64,000 nucleotides of DNA, taken from Halobaculum saliterrae. GTDB taxonomy: Archaea > Halobacteriota > Halobacteria > Halobacteriales > Haloferacaceae. The notes under the pieces are model-generated. The model was not told where the DNA came from and did not search any database. It worked only from the letters and a program-made list of their open reading frames with translations. Of the stretch, positions 24,611 through 33,317 are shown piece after piece. Where the stretch lies: positions 1-64,000 of the forward strand of contig NZ_WUUS01000010.1 in assembly GCF_009831625.1 (NCBI RefSeq), given 5' to 3'. Made by a program: the position numbers and the translations under genes. The number at the start of each line of letters is the position of its first letter. Position 1 is the first letter of the stretch.

Positions 24611-25704
24611 GCCGCGAGCGCGACGGGGAGGCAACCGCCGAACGGGGGAGTACCGACGGGGAGACCGTCGACACCTCCGGTGTCACCACCTACGAGGGGA
24701 CGATCCTCGTCGGCAGCGACTTCGAGGCGGTCGAGGGGCGACTCGTGGTCGAGGACGGGACGGTCGCGGCGATCGAGGAGGCGTCGGTCGCCAGCGACGA
24801 CATCGTCTGCCCGGCGTTCGTCAACGCCCACACGCACATCGGCGACTCCGTCGCGAAGGAGGCCGGCGGTGGGCTCGACCTCGACGACCTCGTGGCGCCG
24901 CCGGACGGGCTGAAACACCGGATCCTCCGGGACACGCCCACGGAGGAGAAGGTGGCGGCGATGCGGCGTTCGCTGCGGTACATGCACGCGACGGGGACGA
25001 CCGCGCACGTGGAGTTCCGCGAGGGGGGCGTCGCCGGCGTCGAAGCGATCGAGGCCGCAAGCGACGGCCTGCCGGTCGAGTCGGTCGTCCTCGGCCGGGA
25101 GACGGTCGAGGCGATGGAGCACCCGTTCGCCGCGGGCTTCGGCGCCAGCGGCGCCCGCGACGCCGACTTCGACGCCGAGCGCAACGCCACCCGGCGCGCG
25201 GGGAAGCTGTTCGGCATCCACGCGGGCGAGCGCGACTCGCTGGACGTCGGGGCCGCGATGGATCTCGACCCGGACCACATCGTCCACATGGTCCATCCCG
25301 ACGAGACGCACCTCGACCGGCTCGCGGACGCCGAGTGGCCCGTCGTCGTCTGCCCGCGCTCGAACCTCGTCACGGGGGTCGGCGTTCCCCCCGTTCGCGA
25401 ACTGCTCGACCGCACGACCGTCGCGCTGGGCACGGACAACGTGATGCTCAACGCCCCCTCGATGTTCCGCGAGATGGAGTTCGCCGCCAAGTTCACCGAC
25501 GCCTCCGCCGTCGAGGTGCTCCGGATGGCGACTGTCAACGGCGCCGAGATCGCGGGGCTCGACTGCGGCGTGCTCGCGGAGGGCCGACCCGCCAGCCTGG
25601 TCGTCCTCGACGGCGACAGCGACAACCTCGCGGGCGTCCGCGATCCCGTCCGCGCGGTGGTTCGGCGGGCGGGCGAGGGCGACGTGAAGGCGGTTCGCCC
25701 GTAG
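24607..25704 (+). CDS. Amidohydrolase-superfamily enzyme (deaminase/chlorohydrolase-like)
   Basis: The 365-aa protein carries the amidohydrolase metal motifs in order: NAHTHIGD (His75, His77), GIHAGE (His), HMVHPDE (His), and LGTDN (Asp) after VCPRSNL. This is the pattern of the ATZ/TRZ/cytosine-deaminase-like branch with a mononuclear metal. The substrate is probably a nucleobase or another cyclic amidine. The first 25 residues are a charged extension. The start overlaps the upstream HD gene (ATGA), so the pair is coupled; a joint role in nucleotide clearance is an inference. Confidence 0.83.
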   Translation: MSRERDGEATAERGSTDGETVDTSGVTTYEGTILVGSDFEAVEGRLVVEDGTVAAIEEASVASDDIVCPAFVNAHTHIGDSVAKEAGGGLDLDDLVAPPDGLKHRILRDTPTEEKVAAMRRSLRYMHATGTTAHVEFREGGVAGVEAIEAASDGLPVESVVLGRETVEAMEHPFAAGFGASGARDADFDAERNATRRAGKLFGIHAGERDSLDVGAAMDLDPDHIVHMVHPDETHLDRLADAEWPVVVCPRSNLVTGVGVPPVRELLDRTTVALGTDNVMLNAPSMFREMEFAAKFTDASAVEVLRMATVNGAEIAGLDCGVLAEGRPASLVVLDGDSDNLAGVRDPVRAVVRRAGEGDVKAVRP

Positions 25705-25741
25705 CAACACGTTCACGGGTCGAGCCTCCGACGCGACGACC

Positions 25742-26137
25742 ATGGATCCCGACGACCTGCCGTCACCGGGGACGACCCTGCGGTACGAACGGACCTTCTC
25801 CGTCGAGGAGGTGGAGGCCTTCGCCGACCTCTCTGAGGACCGCGGCGAGCACCACGAGGTGCCCGACGAGGACGGTCGACTGCTCGTCCACGGCCTGCTC
25901 ACGGCGACGATGGCGACGAAGATCGGCGGCGACCTCGACGTGCTCGCGCGGACGATGACGTTCGACTTCCACCGACCCGTCTACACCGGCCAGCGGATCG
26001 GCTGTGAGGTCACGGTCGAGGCCGTCGACCACGGCGACGACGGCGACCGAGCGGAGGTCGAGGCGGACGTGGTCTGTCACCGCGACGGCGACGAGGTCGT
26101 GCTCACCGGCGGGTTCGAGGGCGTCGTGTTGGCGTGA
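25742..26137 (+). CDS. MaoC-like hot-dog-fold dehydratase
   Basis: The 131-aa protein has the hot-dog features of MaoC-like enoyl-CoA hydratases: FADLSEDRGEHHEVPDEDGRLLVHGLL, where the conserved (G/N)xxH and VHGLLTATM helix lie, and a second half with FHRPVYTGQRI. The usual A-S/T-G-D-x-N-x-x-H signature is altered (SEDRGEHH), so activity is not certain; it may instead bind an acyl thioester. Single-domain length is typical. The neighbours downstream are a small cysteine protein and a BKACE enzyme, which also uses CoA esters. Confidence 0.72.
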   Translation: MDPDDLPSPGTTLRYERTFSVEEVEAFADLSEDRGEHHEVPDEDGRLLVHGLLTATMATKIGGDLDVLARTMTFDFHRPVYTGQRIGCEVTVEAVDHGDDGDRAEVEADVVCHRDGDEVVLTGGFEGVVLA

Positions 26138-26239
26138 CCGCTCCGGCCGCCGGTCGGTCACGGTTCGAGCGTGAGGCCGCCCGGTTACGCCGGCGTCACC
26201 GACGCGCGCTTTGATGACGCCGGGCGCCGTGCGTCGCGT

Positions 26240-26434
26240 ATGGCCTGTCCACACCTCGAGTACCGCGAGTCCGATGGCGATCGGGAGTTCGACACCGCCC
26301 GGGCGTTTTGCACCGTCACGGGTGAGTTCGTCCAGCCGGTGCACGCCGACATCTGCAACGAGCGCTACGGACTCGATCCGGAGTCCGACTGCGAGATCTT
26401 CCGCGAGCACGCGGGACTGGACTGGGACGAATGA
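26240..26434 (+). CDS. Small cysteine-rich protein (64 aa)
   Basis: The product has Cys3, His5, Cys24, Cys39 and Cys51 (ACPHLEY, FCTVTGEF, DICNERY, DCEIFREH), a likely zinc site. It resembles small conserved haloarchaeal proteins of unknown function. ATG 26240 was chosen because CTTTGATG at 26210-26217 lies at promoter distance and the longer frame from 26171 contains no conserved-looking residues. Its stop overlaps the BKACE start (ATGA), so the two are translated together. Confidence 0.7.
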   Translation: MACPHLEYRESDGDREFDTARAFCTVTGEFVQPVHADICNERYGLDPESDCEIFREHAGLDWDE

Positions 26435-27276
26435 CCTACGAGGAGTACCTCGACGGCAAGCCCGTCGTCATCACCGCCGCGCTCACGGGGGGCATTCAGG
26501 GGAAGGAGGCACATCCCGACCTTCCCGAGACGCCGGCAGAGATCGCCGAGGCAGCCGCTGCGGTCGAGGACGCCGGCGCGGCGGTCGTCCACCTGCACGC
26601 CCGCCGGGACAACGGCGAGCGCGCGTTCTCGACCGAGCGGTTTCAGGGGGTCACGGACGCCGTCCGCGACGCGACCGACGATGTCATCGTCCAGCACTCG
26701 ACGGGCGGCACCGCCGCGCCGGACGCCCTCCGCGCGGAGCCGCTGCGGACGGATCCGACACCCGAGATGGCGAGCCTCGACATGGGGCCGATGAACCGCG
26801 GTCGGCGACTCACGAGCGAGAACACCCGCGACACGATCGACGGCCTCCACGCCGAGATGCGCGAGCGGGGGATCAAGCCGGAGCTGGAGGTGTTCAACAA
26901 CGGCCACCTCAACGAGGCGTTCCGGATCCTCGACGACCTCGACGAGCCGCCGTACCTCAACCTCATCTTCGGTCCCGGAACCCTCGCGCCGCCGTCGCCG
27001 GCGAACCTCCAGCGGATGGTCGACCAACTGCCCGAGCACGCAGAGTTCAACGTGATCGGGTTCGGTCCGCATCAGCTCCCGCTGACGACGCAGTCGCTGA
27101 TCCTCGGCGGACACGTCCGCGTCGGGCTGGAGGACAACAGCTACCTCCGGAAGGGGGAGCTGGCGACGAACGAGGCGCTCGTCGCGCGGGCGGCGCGGAT
27201 CGCCGAGGAACTCGGCCGGCCGGTCGCGACGCCCGCGGAGGCGCGCGACCTGCTCGGCGTCGAGTCTCGGCGCTGA
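26431..27276 (+). CDS. Beta-keto acid cleavage enzyme (BKACE family)
   Basis: The 281-aa protein matches the BKACE (3-keto-5-aminohexanoate cleavage, DUF849) family: ITAALTGG near the N-terminus, AAVVHLHARRDNGE with the zinc-binding HLHAR motif, IQVHSTGG-like QHSTGG, the SLDMGPMN block, ELEVFNNGH and the C-terminal VRVGLEDN. These zinc enzymes condense a beta-keto acid with acetyl-CoA to give acetoacetate and a new CoA ester. The exact keto acid cannot be told. The Arg of HLHARRD and the Glu in LEVFNN are preserved. Confidence 0.88.
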   Translation: MTYEEYLDGKPVVITAALTGGIQGKEAHPDLPETPAEIAEAAAAVEDAGAAVVHLHARRDNGERAFSTERFQGVTDAVRDATDDVIVQHSTGGTAAPDALRAEPLRTDPTPEMASLDMGPMNRGRRLTSENTRDTIDGLHAEMRERGIKPELEVFNNGHLNEAFRILDDLDEPPYLNLIFGPGTLAPPSPANLQRMVDQLPEHAEFNVIGFGPHQLPLTTQSLILGGHVRVGLEDNSYLRKGELATNEALVARAARIAEELGRPVATPAEARDLLGVESRR

Positions 27277-27309
27277 CCGGGGAGGGGGCGAGTCGCGAGG
27301 GAATGCGGT

Positions 27310-27801
27310 TCAGCGGACGAACACGACCGCGACGAACCCGACGAGGACCGACAGCGTCAACGCGAGTTGCGCGACCGACGAGGCGAGCATTCCCGCGAGC
27401 GTGTAGCCGGCGGCCCGGGCCGCCGCCACCGGCTCCTTGCCGGCGTACAGCTCGGCGCCGAGTACGGCGAGCGCGGTGCCGACGACGATTCCGAGCGGGC
27501 CGAGCACGAAGAACAGCGCGAGCGACGCGACGCCGGCGACCACCATCGTCGTCGTCTCGGCGCCGCCGGCCTTCGAGGCGAACGCGCCGCCGAGGTGTTC
27601 GACGGCGAACGCGATCAACCCGACGAGCACGAACACGACGACCCAGCCGACGCCGAGCGCCGGCGCCGACGGTGGCGCGAGGAAGTAGTAGACGAGGACG
27701 CCGGTGGCCGAGAGCGGTCCCGCCGGCACCAGCGGCACGACGCTCCCGACCACGCCGGCGACGAGGACGAGGACGGCCGCCGCGGTGATCAGGTCGACCA
27801 T
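27310..27801 (-). CDS. DUF456 membrane protein
   Basis: The 163-aa protein consists almost entirely of five hydrophobic segments with Gly/Ala/Pro-rich packing, including the VPLVPAGPLSATGVLVYY motif near residue 22-39 and an Ala-Gly-rich GPLGIVVGTALAVLGAELY block. These are features of DUF456, whose internal glycine-zipper regions are characteristic. Function is unknown. It follows tmcA on the minus strand after 55 bases and may be read through from it. Confidence 0.82.
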   Translation of the reverse strand: MVDLITAAAVLVLVAGVVGSVVPLVPAGPLSATGVLVYYFLAPPSAPALGVGWVVVFVLVGLIAFAVEHLGGAFASKAGGAETTTMVVAGVASLALFFVLGPLGIVVGTALAVLGAELYAGKEPVAAARAAGYTLAGMLASSVAQLALTLSVLVGFVAVVFVR

Positions 27802-27856
27802 GGGGAGGATCCGCGACGAGGACCGATAAGTTCCGTCGTCGTCACGAGCGCCGGCC

Positions 27857-30154
27857 TCACTCGTACCGCTCGCGCTCGTGGAGCGCGACCTCGTCGCCGT
27901 AGCGGTCCACCAGCGGCTGGAGCGCCCGTCCGAGGCTCCGCATGCACTCGGCGGTCGAGACGTAGTCGAGTTCGTCGGTCACGGACACCCAGTCGTGCGC
28001 CTGCAACACCTTCCGGACGAGCAGGCGCTCCTCCCGCGCCGCGAGGTCGCACTCGCCGTCGAGCAGGTGCGCGAGGGCGAGGCGTCGGAACGGACGGGGC
28101 GCCATGTCCGCGAGCCCGGGGCCGTACGCCGCGGCGACGGTCAGGCGCCACTCGTACTCGGAGACGTCGACGACCGCGTGGCCGGCGGCGTCGCAGGCGG
28201 CCAGCGCCGCGCGGACGACGTCCGGATCCAGATCGCACAGCGCGTCCGAAAGTACCGCGTCGATCCGTTCGCGGAACCAACGGCCGTGTCGACGCGCGAA
28301 CGCCCGCCCGTCGTCGCTCGTCGGGGTCACCATGAGCGCCGAGTGCTCGCCGCTGGCCGCGTTGCGCGTTGTCGCGAGGTGGACCGTTCGGTAGCCGTTG
28401 TCGGCCCAGAAGTCGAGCAGGTCGGGCGTCGCGCCGAAGCCGGTGCCGAGGTAGTCCACGTCGTCCCCGACCTCCCGCTCGATCGTACGGAGCAGTTGAG
28501 AGCCGAGCCCGCGACTCCGCACGGCGTGGTGGGTCGCGATGCGCATGACCCGCATCCCGGTCGGCGCCGCCGCGTCGGGATCGCGGAGCTGGCTCGTCAG
28601 CACGTCCGGGAGCATGTTGCCGCGGACGCGTTCGCCGTCGTACATCGCCTCCCGGGTCGTCGCGTCGAGCCCGCCCTCGCGCGCCAGCAGCGCGACCGAG
28701 ACGACGTGTCCCTCGTGGGTCAGCGCCCGCAGCGAGAGGTTCGGCGCGTCGAGCAGGCGCGCGAGGTCGTCCGGCTCAGTCCGGTAATGTGCGAGCACGA
28801 GCAGCCCAAACGCCTCCGAGAGCAGGTGCTCGTCCGCGAGCAGGTCGTCCGCGTCGACGGCGCGGTAGTCGACGGTCTCGGGCGTCGCGTCCTCCACAGC
28901 GGCGGCGACGGCCGGACGGGCGTCGAGCATGAGCGCGCGGAACGCCCATCCCTCGACCGGATCGCCGCGAGCGTAGCGGATCGGGTCGTCCATCCGCACG
29001 TCGGTCACGCGGCGGTCGGACTCGTCGAGGCGGTCGCGGAAGCGGACGGAGAAGCCGCGCCCGGCGCCCTCGTATCCGTGGACGGTCGTGACGAACGCGG
29101 CCGCCGGGGCGTCGAGCAGGCCGGCGAGCAGCCGCACCGGGAGCGCGGCGGCCTCGTCGGCGACCGCGACGTCCGCGTCGCCGGCGGCGTCGACCGCCTC
29201 CGCGGGCGGGAGATAGCGGATTCGGCCTCGGCGTGTCGCCCCGTCGGTTACTTCGGTTCCGGACGCTCCGACCCCCGACGACGCGACCTCGATCCGTCGG
29301 TCCCCGTCGACCGGGACGGCCACGTCGAGATCCGCGAGCAGGGCGCGGGCGCGCTCGAACAGCGCGCTCGCGCCGGCGAACGACGGGGCGGTGACGAGCA
29401 CGTCGCGGCCGGCGGCCGCGAGCGACGCCGCGGCGAGGCCGGCGGCGCTCGACTTCCCGCGCCCGCGGTCCGCCTCGACGACGACGGCCGAGCCGGGATC
29501 GGACAGCGCCTCCAGCGACGACAGCGCACGCGACTGATCGCGGGTCAGGCATGACTCGTAGGCGACGCCGGGGAACAGCGGGCTCGCAGGGGTCGTCGGC
29601 CCCGGCTCCGGCGGCGGCGCCTCGCCGCCGGTCAGGCCGTCGCGTTCGATCCCGTCGTCCGGGCCGCCGTCCGGATCGACCGAACCGATCGCGACGCCCG
29701 GATGGGTACGGAGGGTCTCGACGAACCGCCTCCGGAAGCGGCCCGACACGTCGTCGAGGCCGAACGGCGGCACCGCCAGCGACTCGTCGAAGTCGTCTCG
29801 GCGGTCCGGCCACTCCTCGAGCGGCGGCGCGAGCAGGACGAACAGCCCGCCGCCGTCGACGGCGCCGACCGACCGGCCGACCGCGTTGGGCGAGAACTCC
29901 GCGAACGCGTCGAGGATCACCGCCTCGCGGGTCGTCCCGAGCAGCCGCGATGCGTGCTTCGGGCGGTGGCGCTCGAAGCGGAACCCCTCGCGCGTCGACA
30001 ACAGCGCAGTCCCGTCGTCGACGTCGGCGGCCTCGACGACGGTGAAGGCGGCGTCGAGGCAGGCGTCGCGCTCGCCGTGGAGCACGAGGAGGCGCCGCTG
30101 GTTCGTCCGGCGAGCCTCCGCGCGGAGGGCGGCCGCGAGCTCGGCGAGCTCCAT
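27857..30154 (-). CDS. tmcA: tRNA(Met) cytidine acetyltransferase TmcA
   Basis: The 765-aa protein has the TmcA layout. An N-terminal DUF1726-like part is about 1-190. A helicase-like ATPase domain has Walker A near ADRGRGKSSAAG (about 220-235) and a DEAA-type Walker B (ADEAAALP). A GNAT acetyltransferase domain (about 440-600) has the acetyl-CoA loop SRGLGSQLL, and a C-terminal tRNA-binding part follows. The enzyme uses acetyl-CoA and ATP to make N4-acetylcytidine; archaeal members can act on the elongator tRNA-Met wobble base and other RNAs. Start ATG 30154; length is in the family range. It diverges from the ferredoxin gene. Confidence 0.92.
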   Translation of the reverse strand: MELAELAAALRAEARRTNQRRLLVLHGERDACLDAAFTVVEAADVDDGTALLSTREGFRFERHRPKHASRLLGTTREAVILDAFAEFSPNAVGRSVGAVDGGGLFVLLAPPLEEWPDRRDDFDESLAVPPFGLDDVSGRFRRRFVETLRTHPGVAIGSVDPDGGPDDGIERDGLTGGEAPPPEPGPTTPASPLFPGVAYESCLTRDQSRALSSLEALSDPGSAVVVEADRGRGKSSAAGLAAASLAAAGRDVLVTAPSFAGASALFERARALLADLDVAVPVDGDRRIEVASSGVGASGTEVTDGATRRGRIRYLPPAEAVDAAGDADVAVADEAAALPVRLLAGLLDAPAAAFVTTVHGYEGAGRGFSVRFRDRLDESDRRVTDVRMDDPIRYARGDPVEGWAFRALMLDARPAVAAAVEDATPETVDYRAVDADDLLADEHLLSEAFGLLVLAHYRTEPDDLARLLDAPNLSLRALTHEGHVVSVALLAREGGLDATTREAMYDGERVRGNMLPDVLTSQLRDPDAAAPTGMRVMRIATHHAVRSRGLGSQLLRTIEREVGDDVDYLGTGFGATPDLLDFWADNGYRTVHLATTRNAASGEHSALMVTPTSDDGRAFARRHGRWFRERIDAVLSDALCDLDPDVVRAALAACDAAGHAVVDVSEYEWRLTVAAAYGPGLADMAPRPFRRLALAHLLDGECDLAAREERLLVRKVLQAHDWVSVTDELDYVSTAECMRSLGRALQPLVDRYGDEVALHERERYE

Positions 30155-30235
30155 ACCTCGATGTCCCGACGCCCGGAGTTGGGTCTTTCCGTCTCCACGT
30201 CCAGCGGCCGGGAGTTTTACCTTCGTCCGGAATGA

Positions 30236-30580
<345 letters not shown>

Positions 30581-30690
30581 CGTCTGTATCTGTCATTTCG
30601 GGGCGTATACTCCCGATCTCTCGTGAGCGACGCGGCCGACGGACGGCGGAGAAACCGTTATACCTTACCCACGTGACATTAGTTTGGTGA

Positions 30691-31551
30691 ATGGCACCGA
30701 TGCACACGGCCGTACTGACGAAGGGCGTCCCGGACTTCCGTGAGGGGAAGGTCGCGTTCGACGAGGAGGGCCACCTCGAACGGGGGAACACGCCGACGGT
30801 GATGAATCCGAACGACGAACACGCGTTGCGGGCGGCGCTCCAGACCCGTGTCAGACACGGGGGTCGGGTGAGCGTCATGAGCATGGGTCCGCCGGGGTAC
30901 GAGGACGTGTTGCGCGAGGCGATGGCGTCGGTGTACGCGGACGACTGCGTGCTCGTCTCCGACAAGCAGTTCGCGGCCGCGGACACGTGGGCGACGGCGA
31001 TCACGCTCGCGACGGCGCTCGAACGCCTCGGCGACCCGGACCTCGTGTTCGCGGGGTTCAAGACCGCGGACGGGGAGACGGGCCACACCGGTCCACAGAC
31101 GTGCTGGTGTCTGGACGTCCCGGTCGTCACCCACGTCGTCGCGCTCGACATCGACCCGGAGGATCGCACGCTGCGCGCCAAGCGCCTCGTCGAGGGCGAC
31201 GTCGAGGAGATCGAGACGGTGGAGACGTCGCTGCCGGCGTTCGTCGTCGCCGACCCGGAGTTCGAGCCCAGCTACCGGACGGCGCGCCACCGGCTCGAAC
31301 GCAAGCGCCTCCGGGCGGAGGCCCGGGAGCGCGCCGAGGACATCGACGACCACCTAACCTACTGGGACCACGAGGACCTGAACCTCGACCCGGACTACGT
31401 GGGTCTCGACGGCTCGCCGACGATCGTCTCGGGGGTCGACCCGATCCCGCGGGCGCCCGCCGAGCGGGAGGCGACCGAGGTCGACCCGACGGACCCGGAG
31501 GCGATGGGGTCGGTCGTCGAGGAGTTGACGCCGTACGCGGGGGGTGACTGA
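30691..31551 (+). CDS. etfB: Electron transfer flavoprotein beta subunit (FixA/EtfB)
   Basis: The 286-aa protein is an EtfB/FixA-type flavoprotein: N-terminal VLTKGVPDF, an MNPNDEHALRAALQ segment, the nucleotide-binding stretch with VSVMSMGPPGYEDVLREAM, and FAGFKTADGETGHTGPQ. The C-terminal third is an acidic extension. Together with EtfA it carries electrons as FAD plus AMP or a second FAD; the FixABCX type can bifurcate electrons from NADH. ATG 30691 was preferred to 30700 because TTATAC at 30658-30663 lies about 30 bases upstream. The stop is 2 bases before etfA. Confidence 0.9.
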   Translation: MAPMHTAVLTKGVPDFREGKVAFDEEGHLERGNTPTVMNPNDEHALRAALQTRVRHGGRVSVMSMGPPGYEDVLREAMASVYADDCVLVSDKQFAAADTWATAITLATALERLGDPDLVFAGFKTADGETGHTGPQTCWCLDVPVVTHVVALDIDPEDRTLRAKRLVEGDVEEIETVETSLPAFVVADPEFEPSYRTARHRLERKRLRAEARERAEDIDDHLTYWDHEDLNLDPDYVGLDGSPTIVSGVDPIPRAPAEREATEVDPTDPEAMGSVVEELTPYAGGD

Positions 31552-31553
31552 CG

Positions 31554-33317
31554 ATGCCGGAGATCGACCCCGCGGAGCACGACGTCTCGGAGCTCGGCCC
31601 GAAGGTCCAGTCGATCGAGGACCCGGAGGAGCTCGAGGCGCTCCTGTCGGCCGAACGCGACGGCGAGAACCGCGACGCGGTGATCACGGTGATCGAGAGC
31701 CGGCTCGACCGGATCGCCGACGACGAGGGCGGCGGGGACGGCGACATCGACCTCGATGCGATGTCCGTCGCGGAGATCGGGAACGCCCTCCAGGACGTCG
31801 AGGACCCGGAGCGACTGCGCGACCTGCTGGATCGAGAGACGAACGGCGAGGACCGCGACCCCGTGGTCCGACTCGTCGAGCGCCGCCTGAACTCCGTCGA
31901 AGGGGGCGACGAGGGGGACACCGGCGGAGCGGTGACCGATCGCGAGCCGCCGGAGGAACGCCACCCCGAACTGGACCACCCGACGGCGGACAAACAGTAC
32001 GTGACGGCGCTGGACGACGGCACCTACCGCGACATGTGGGTGTACTGTGAGACGCAGGCGGGCGACCTGCTCGACGTCTCGCGGGAGCTGCTCGGGAAGG
32101 CCCGGGAGCTGATGGACGGCTACAACGAGGAGTACGTCGACGGGAACGCCGGCGAGGACGGCGGGGGCGAGGCGAACGAGCGCGTCGTCGCGATGCTCGT
32201 CGGCGACGACGTCGCCGACCACGCGGACGAGTGCATCGCGCTCGGCGCCGACGTCGTCGTCGTCCACGAGGACGACCGGCTCGCGCGGTTCAGGCACGAG
32301 CCGTACGCGGAGGTCGTCGCGGACATGGCTCGGTGGGGCGCGGACCCGCCCGCCCGCGACGAGGACCGCGCGCCCACGCCGCCGTCCGACGCCGACTGGC
32401 GCGACTACGACGAGCCGAGGTACCTCCTGTTCCCGGCGACGAACAACGGCAGGGACCTCTCGGCGCAGGTACAGGCGGAACTGGACTCCGGGCTGGCCTC
32501 GGACTGTTCGGGGCTGTCCATCGAGGACGCCGGCATCTCCAACCCGGTGAAGACCGGCGACCCCGGGAGCACCCGGACGTTCGAGCGCGTGCTTCACATG
32601 AAGCGGCCGGACTTCTCGGGGTTCGAGTACTCGACGATCCTCTGTCTCGACAACCCCGACCGAGAGTTCCACCCGCAGGGCGCGTCGGTGATCCCGGGGA
32701 GCTTCGAGGCCCCCGAGCCGGACCCGGGACGCGAGGGGCTGGTCGTCGACCACGAGACCGACCTCGACGACGACTGGTTCCGCGTCGAGGTGACGGAGTT
32801 CGACCGGCTCTCCGGCGGCGTCGACCTCTCGGGCCACGACGTCGTCGTCGCCGTCGGGCGGGGGATCGGAGCCGACCCGACGGGCGGGATGGAGCTCGCG
32901 CTGGAGCTGGCGGACGCATTCGAGGACGCCGCGGTCGGCGTCTCACGGGGTATCGTCACGGGGTCGTACAGCTTCGACGCGCACGTCGAGTCGTACACCG
33001 CCGAGGAGCGCCAGATCGGCGAGACGGGTCAGGAGGTGACGCCCGATGTCTACGTCGCCGCCGGCATCTCCGGGGCGGTCCAGCACAAGGTGGGCTGTGA
33101 CGAGGCCGACACCATCGTCGCCGTGAACACCGACCCGGACGCCCGCATCCGCGACTGGTGCGACTACTTCGTCGAGGGGGACCTCTTCGAGGTGCTCCCG
33201 CGGCTGACCGACGCCGTCGAGGCGGGCGGGCTCGACGCCGAGGCGATCGCGGACGGCGGGGGTGGGGTGACTCCGGGCGCCGACCCCGCGACCGACGGGG
33301 GTGGGGCGAATGAGTAG
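31554..33317 (+). CDS. etfA: Electron transfer flavoprotein alpha subunit (FixB/EtfA) with duplicated N-terminal domain
   Basis: The 587-aa protein is much longer than usual EtfA (about 310-340 aa). Residues 11-54 and 71-115 are two copies of one helical unit, with matching cores (IEDPEELEALLSAERDGENR and VEDPERLRDLLDRETNGEDR). A linker and the EtfA N-terminal domain follow (about 140-400). The C-terminal FAD domain holds VAVGRGIG, GVSRGIVTGSY, QIGETGQEVTPDVYVAAGISG and HKVGC...IVAVNTDPDA. It overlaps the fixCX start by 8 bases. The extra units may bind a partner or another subunit; this role is inferred. They have no cysteines. Confidence 0.9.
   Translation: MPEIDPAEHDVSELGPKVQSIEDPEELEALLSAERDGENRDAVITVIESRLDRIADDEGGGDGDIDLDAMSVAEIGNALQDVEDPERLRDLLDRETNGEDRDPVVRLVERRLNSVEGGDEGDTGGAVTDREPPEERHPELDHPTADKQYVTALDDGTYRDMWVYCETQAGDLLDVSRELLGKARELMDGYNEEYVDGNAGEDGGGEANERVVAMLVGDDVADHADECIALGADVVVVHEDDRLARFRHEPYAEVVADMARWGADPPARDEDRAPTPPSDADWRDYDEPRYLLFPATNNGRDLSAQVQAELDSGLASDCSGLSIEDAGISNPVKTGDPGSTRTFERVLHMKRPDFSGFEYSTILCLDNPDREFHPQGASVIPGSFEAPEPDPGREGLVVDHETDLDDDWFRVEVTEFDRLSGGVDLSGHDVVVAVGRGIGADPTGGMELALELADAFEDAAVGVSRGIVTGSYSFDAHVESYTAEERQIGETGQEVTPDVYVAAGISGAVQHKVGCDEADTIVAVNTDPDARIRDWCDYFVEGDLFEVLPRLTDAVEAGGLDAEAIADGGGGVTPGADPATDGGGANE

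Noticed and set aside
26171-26434. N-terminally longer version of the 64-aa cysteine protein
   Set aside because: The extra residues are not protein-like and a promoter-like element lies between the two starts.
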